A stretch of 64,000 nt of DNA, taken from NCBI GenBank assembly GCA_963513935.1, contig OY740768.1, forward strand, positions 36,822,368 through 36,886,367, read 5' to 3'. This DNA is from Aphrophora alni. Taxonomy: Eukaryota; Arthropoda; Insecta; Hemiptera; Aphrophoridae. Numbering within the stretch: the first letter of the stretch is position 1; every line of letters begins with the position of its first letter. This document shows, piece after piece, positions 62,956 to 64,000 of the stretch. The notes beneath the pieces are model-generated. The model saw only the letters and a program-made list of their open reading frames with translations. It was not told the DNA's origin and made no database searches. The translations under genes were made by a program, and so were the position numbers.

Positions 62956-64000
62956 TTACAGAAAGCTTTTTTTGTATAGAAGTTTTTGAACTAAAACTTT
63001 TATTTCAGGCCAAGTTTTGTTTTTGAAAACTGTTTGATATTGGGACATTAACATCTCACATTCGTGTTTTCTTGGTGGCTTGCACTTGGCAATGTGAGTC
63101 TTAAAAAAAATTGAATACAATATTTTTCTCTTGATCGGTCCATTTTGTAATCTCTCTTTTTATAGATTTCTTAGAGGCTACTATGTTTCTTTTAGTTTGC
63201 AGAAATGAACTGGAAGAAGACTCACTTACTCCGATTAGGTCTTTTAAAGGTAACAAGTCTCCGTCTTCTTCTTCTTCTGAACTTTTACTTCCTTTATCAA
63301 CTTCATTGAAGTTGGTAGATTGTAATATATCTTCGTCAAGATTTACCTCTATCTCATCTAGCGATTTACCTTTATTTTTAGCTCCTTCGCTACTCTCAAT
63401 TGACAACAATAACTTTGCAATTTTTGCTGTTTGGAAAACGTCATCTGGGAGCCTATATTCACTACGATGGACTGAAGACGTATGCCCCATAAACGAAGCG
63501 AGCTGTTCAATATCCTGGTCATTTAATTGGAACAATTGAGATATTATTGCTTAATATTTCCTGAGGGTTCTTGATGTGACTGCATCAGGATTTTTCAAAC
63601 CTGCTATTTTGGAGTGTTTCTGCAACACTTTATAACCAGTGATCGGATTAGTAGTATTTACATTTGCAAAGAGGAATATGTTCTCTGATGGAATAAAATT
63701 GCTTCTTAATTTAATCAGCAAATCTTTTGCACGTCAAAACTGAACAACACAGGTGTCACTTTTCGTTTTCCCTGATTGACCACCCGTTTAAATTTTCTTA
63801 TAAGAATCATTTCAATAGGTCTCACTACTTGTTCGAACTCCTCATAATTATGGTTATTTGAATATTTTCATATAGATCTAGTGGAAGTCTCTGAAGCTCA
63901 CCTACTCGTTTTCTGCACAAAAGGAGTACTCTACAGTATGTAGTCTCAACCAACTGACGGTAGGCACGCAGATCACACAGTATTTGTGGTACCGTAAAGG
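62956..64000 (-). pseudogene. Degraded tyrosine-recombinase-like gene (5' part outside window)
   Basis: Read on the - strand from 64000, successive frames carry the hallmarks of a tyrosine recombinase in order: box I RVGELQRL (63885-63908, Arg and Glu present), box II TSRTLRKY (63554-63577, the usual HxxR but with Ser for His), and MGHTSSVHRSEY (63455-63490), whose GH-x8-Tyr spacing equals that of phage integrases and would make the Tyr (63455-63457) the nucleophile. After an acidic Ser/Glu linker comes a Trp-x3-Glu-Lys ... Trp-x2-Ile-Lys segment like a Myb/SANT-type DNA-binding domain. Breaks: frameshifts at about 63846-63866, 63715-63735 and an A-run at 63104-63111, plus an in-frame stop at 63551-63553. 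The longest intact piece is 63101-63535. Similar unnamed proteins are, as I recall, scattered through arthropod and fish genomes; a Crypton-like transposon origin is plausible but unproven. Confidence 0.65.

Overview
This is an intron-rich, intergenic-type stretch of a eukaryotic nuclear genome. A+T clearly predominates, open frames are short, and there is no bacterial gene packing. Simple repeats, minisatellites and decayed transposons are abundant. An arthropod, probably an insect, is the most likely source. The reasons are a short TTAGG-type run at about 13771, an IS630/Tc1-like DDE_3 transposase of a kind common in insect genomes, and a retrotransposon-like AATAAACATTTTGAATTG tail near 31.5 kb. 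The species cannot be fixed from the sequence. One 200-base run of N lies at 41305-41504.

Only three loci look protein-coding. (1) A probable first coding exon lies on the + strand at 11548-11724: 59 codons, phase 0, ending at a strong donor (AAG|GTAAGA). Its family was not recognised and no downstream exon could be confirmed. (2) The last exon of a DDE_3 transposase lies on the - strand at 57279-58044, preceded by a good splice acceptor; the exon or exons carrying the first catalytic Asp were not found. (3) A decayed tyrosine-recombinase-like gene lies on the - strand at 62956-64000 and runs off the window. It shows box I, box II and GH-x8-Tyr signatures but has at least three frameshifts and an in-frame stop.

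Layout. 1-8.7 kb: A+T-rich non-coding DNA with a 653-bp MITE bounded by 8-bp target duplications (4259-4911). 8.7-10.9 kb: a 31-bp minisatellite ending about 600 bp before the coding exon. 11.5-16.7 kb: the exon and intron-like sequence, with a 425-bp MITE. 16.8-19.7 kb: an 84-bp satellite with a twice-repeated 12-monomer (1006-bp) higher-order unit. 19.7-22.3 kb: a cluster of a dispersed SINE-like repeat and a second, inverted copy of the 425-bp MITE family. 23.7-27.2 kb: 40-bp and about 78-bp minisatellites. 30-34 kb: a fold-back element, a possible LINE tail and an inverted pair of a ~310-bp repeat. 35.7-37.3 kb: a 48-bp minisatellite. 39.4-41.7 kb: a (TC)n-bearing composite array containing the assembly gap. 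43.8-44.5 kb: a degenerate ~358-bp tandem. 48.2 kb: a near-perfect fold-back. 51 kb: a 38-bp minisatellite. 54 kb: (TC)n. 56.8-64 kb: the two transposon-derived genes plus a third fold-back.

The protein-coding pieces do not form a pathway. The main biology visible is repeat turnover: about 11 kb (roughly one sixth) of the window is tandem repeat in eight unrelated arrays. At least four of these (31, 84, 48 bp and TC-composite) have a higher-order period of several hundred bp or more. At least four families of dispersed or palindromic mobile DNA are also present. Long open frames inside the arrays are by-products of periodicity, not genes.
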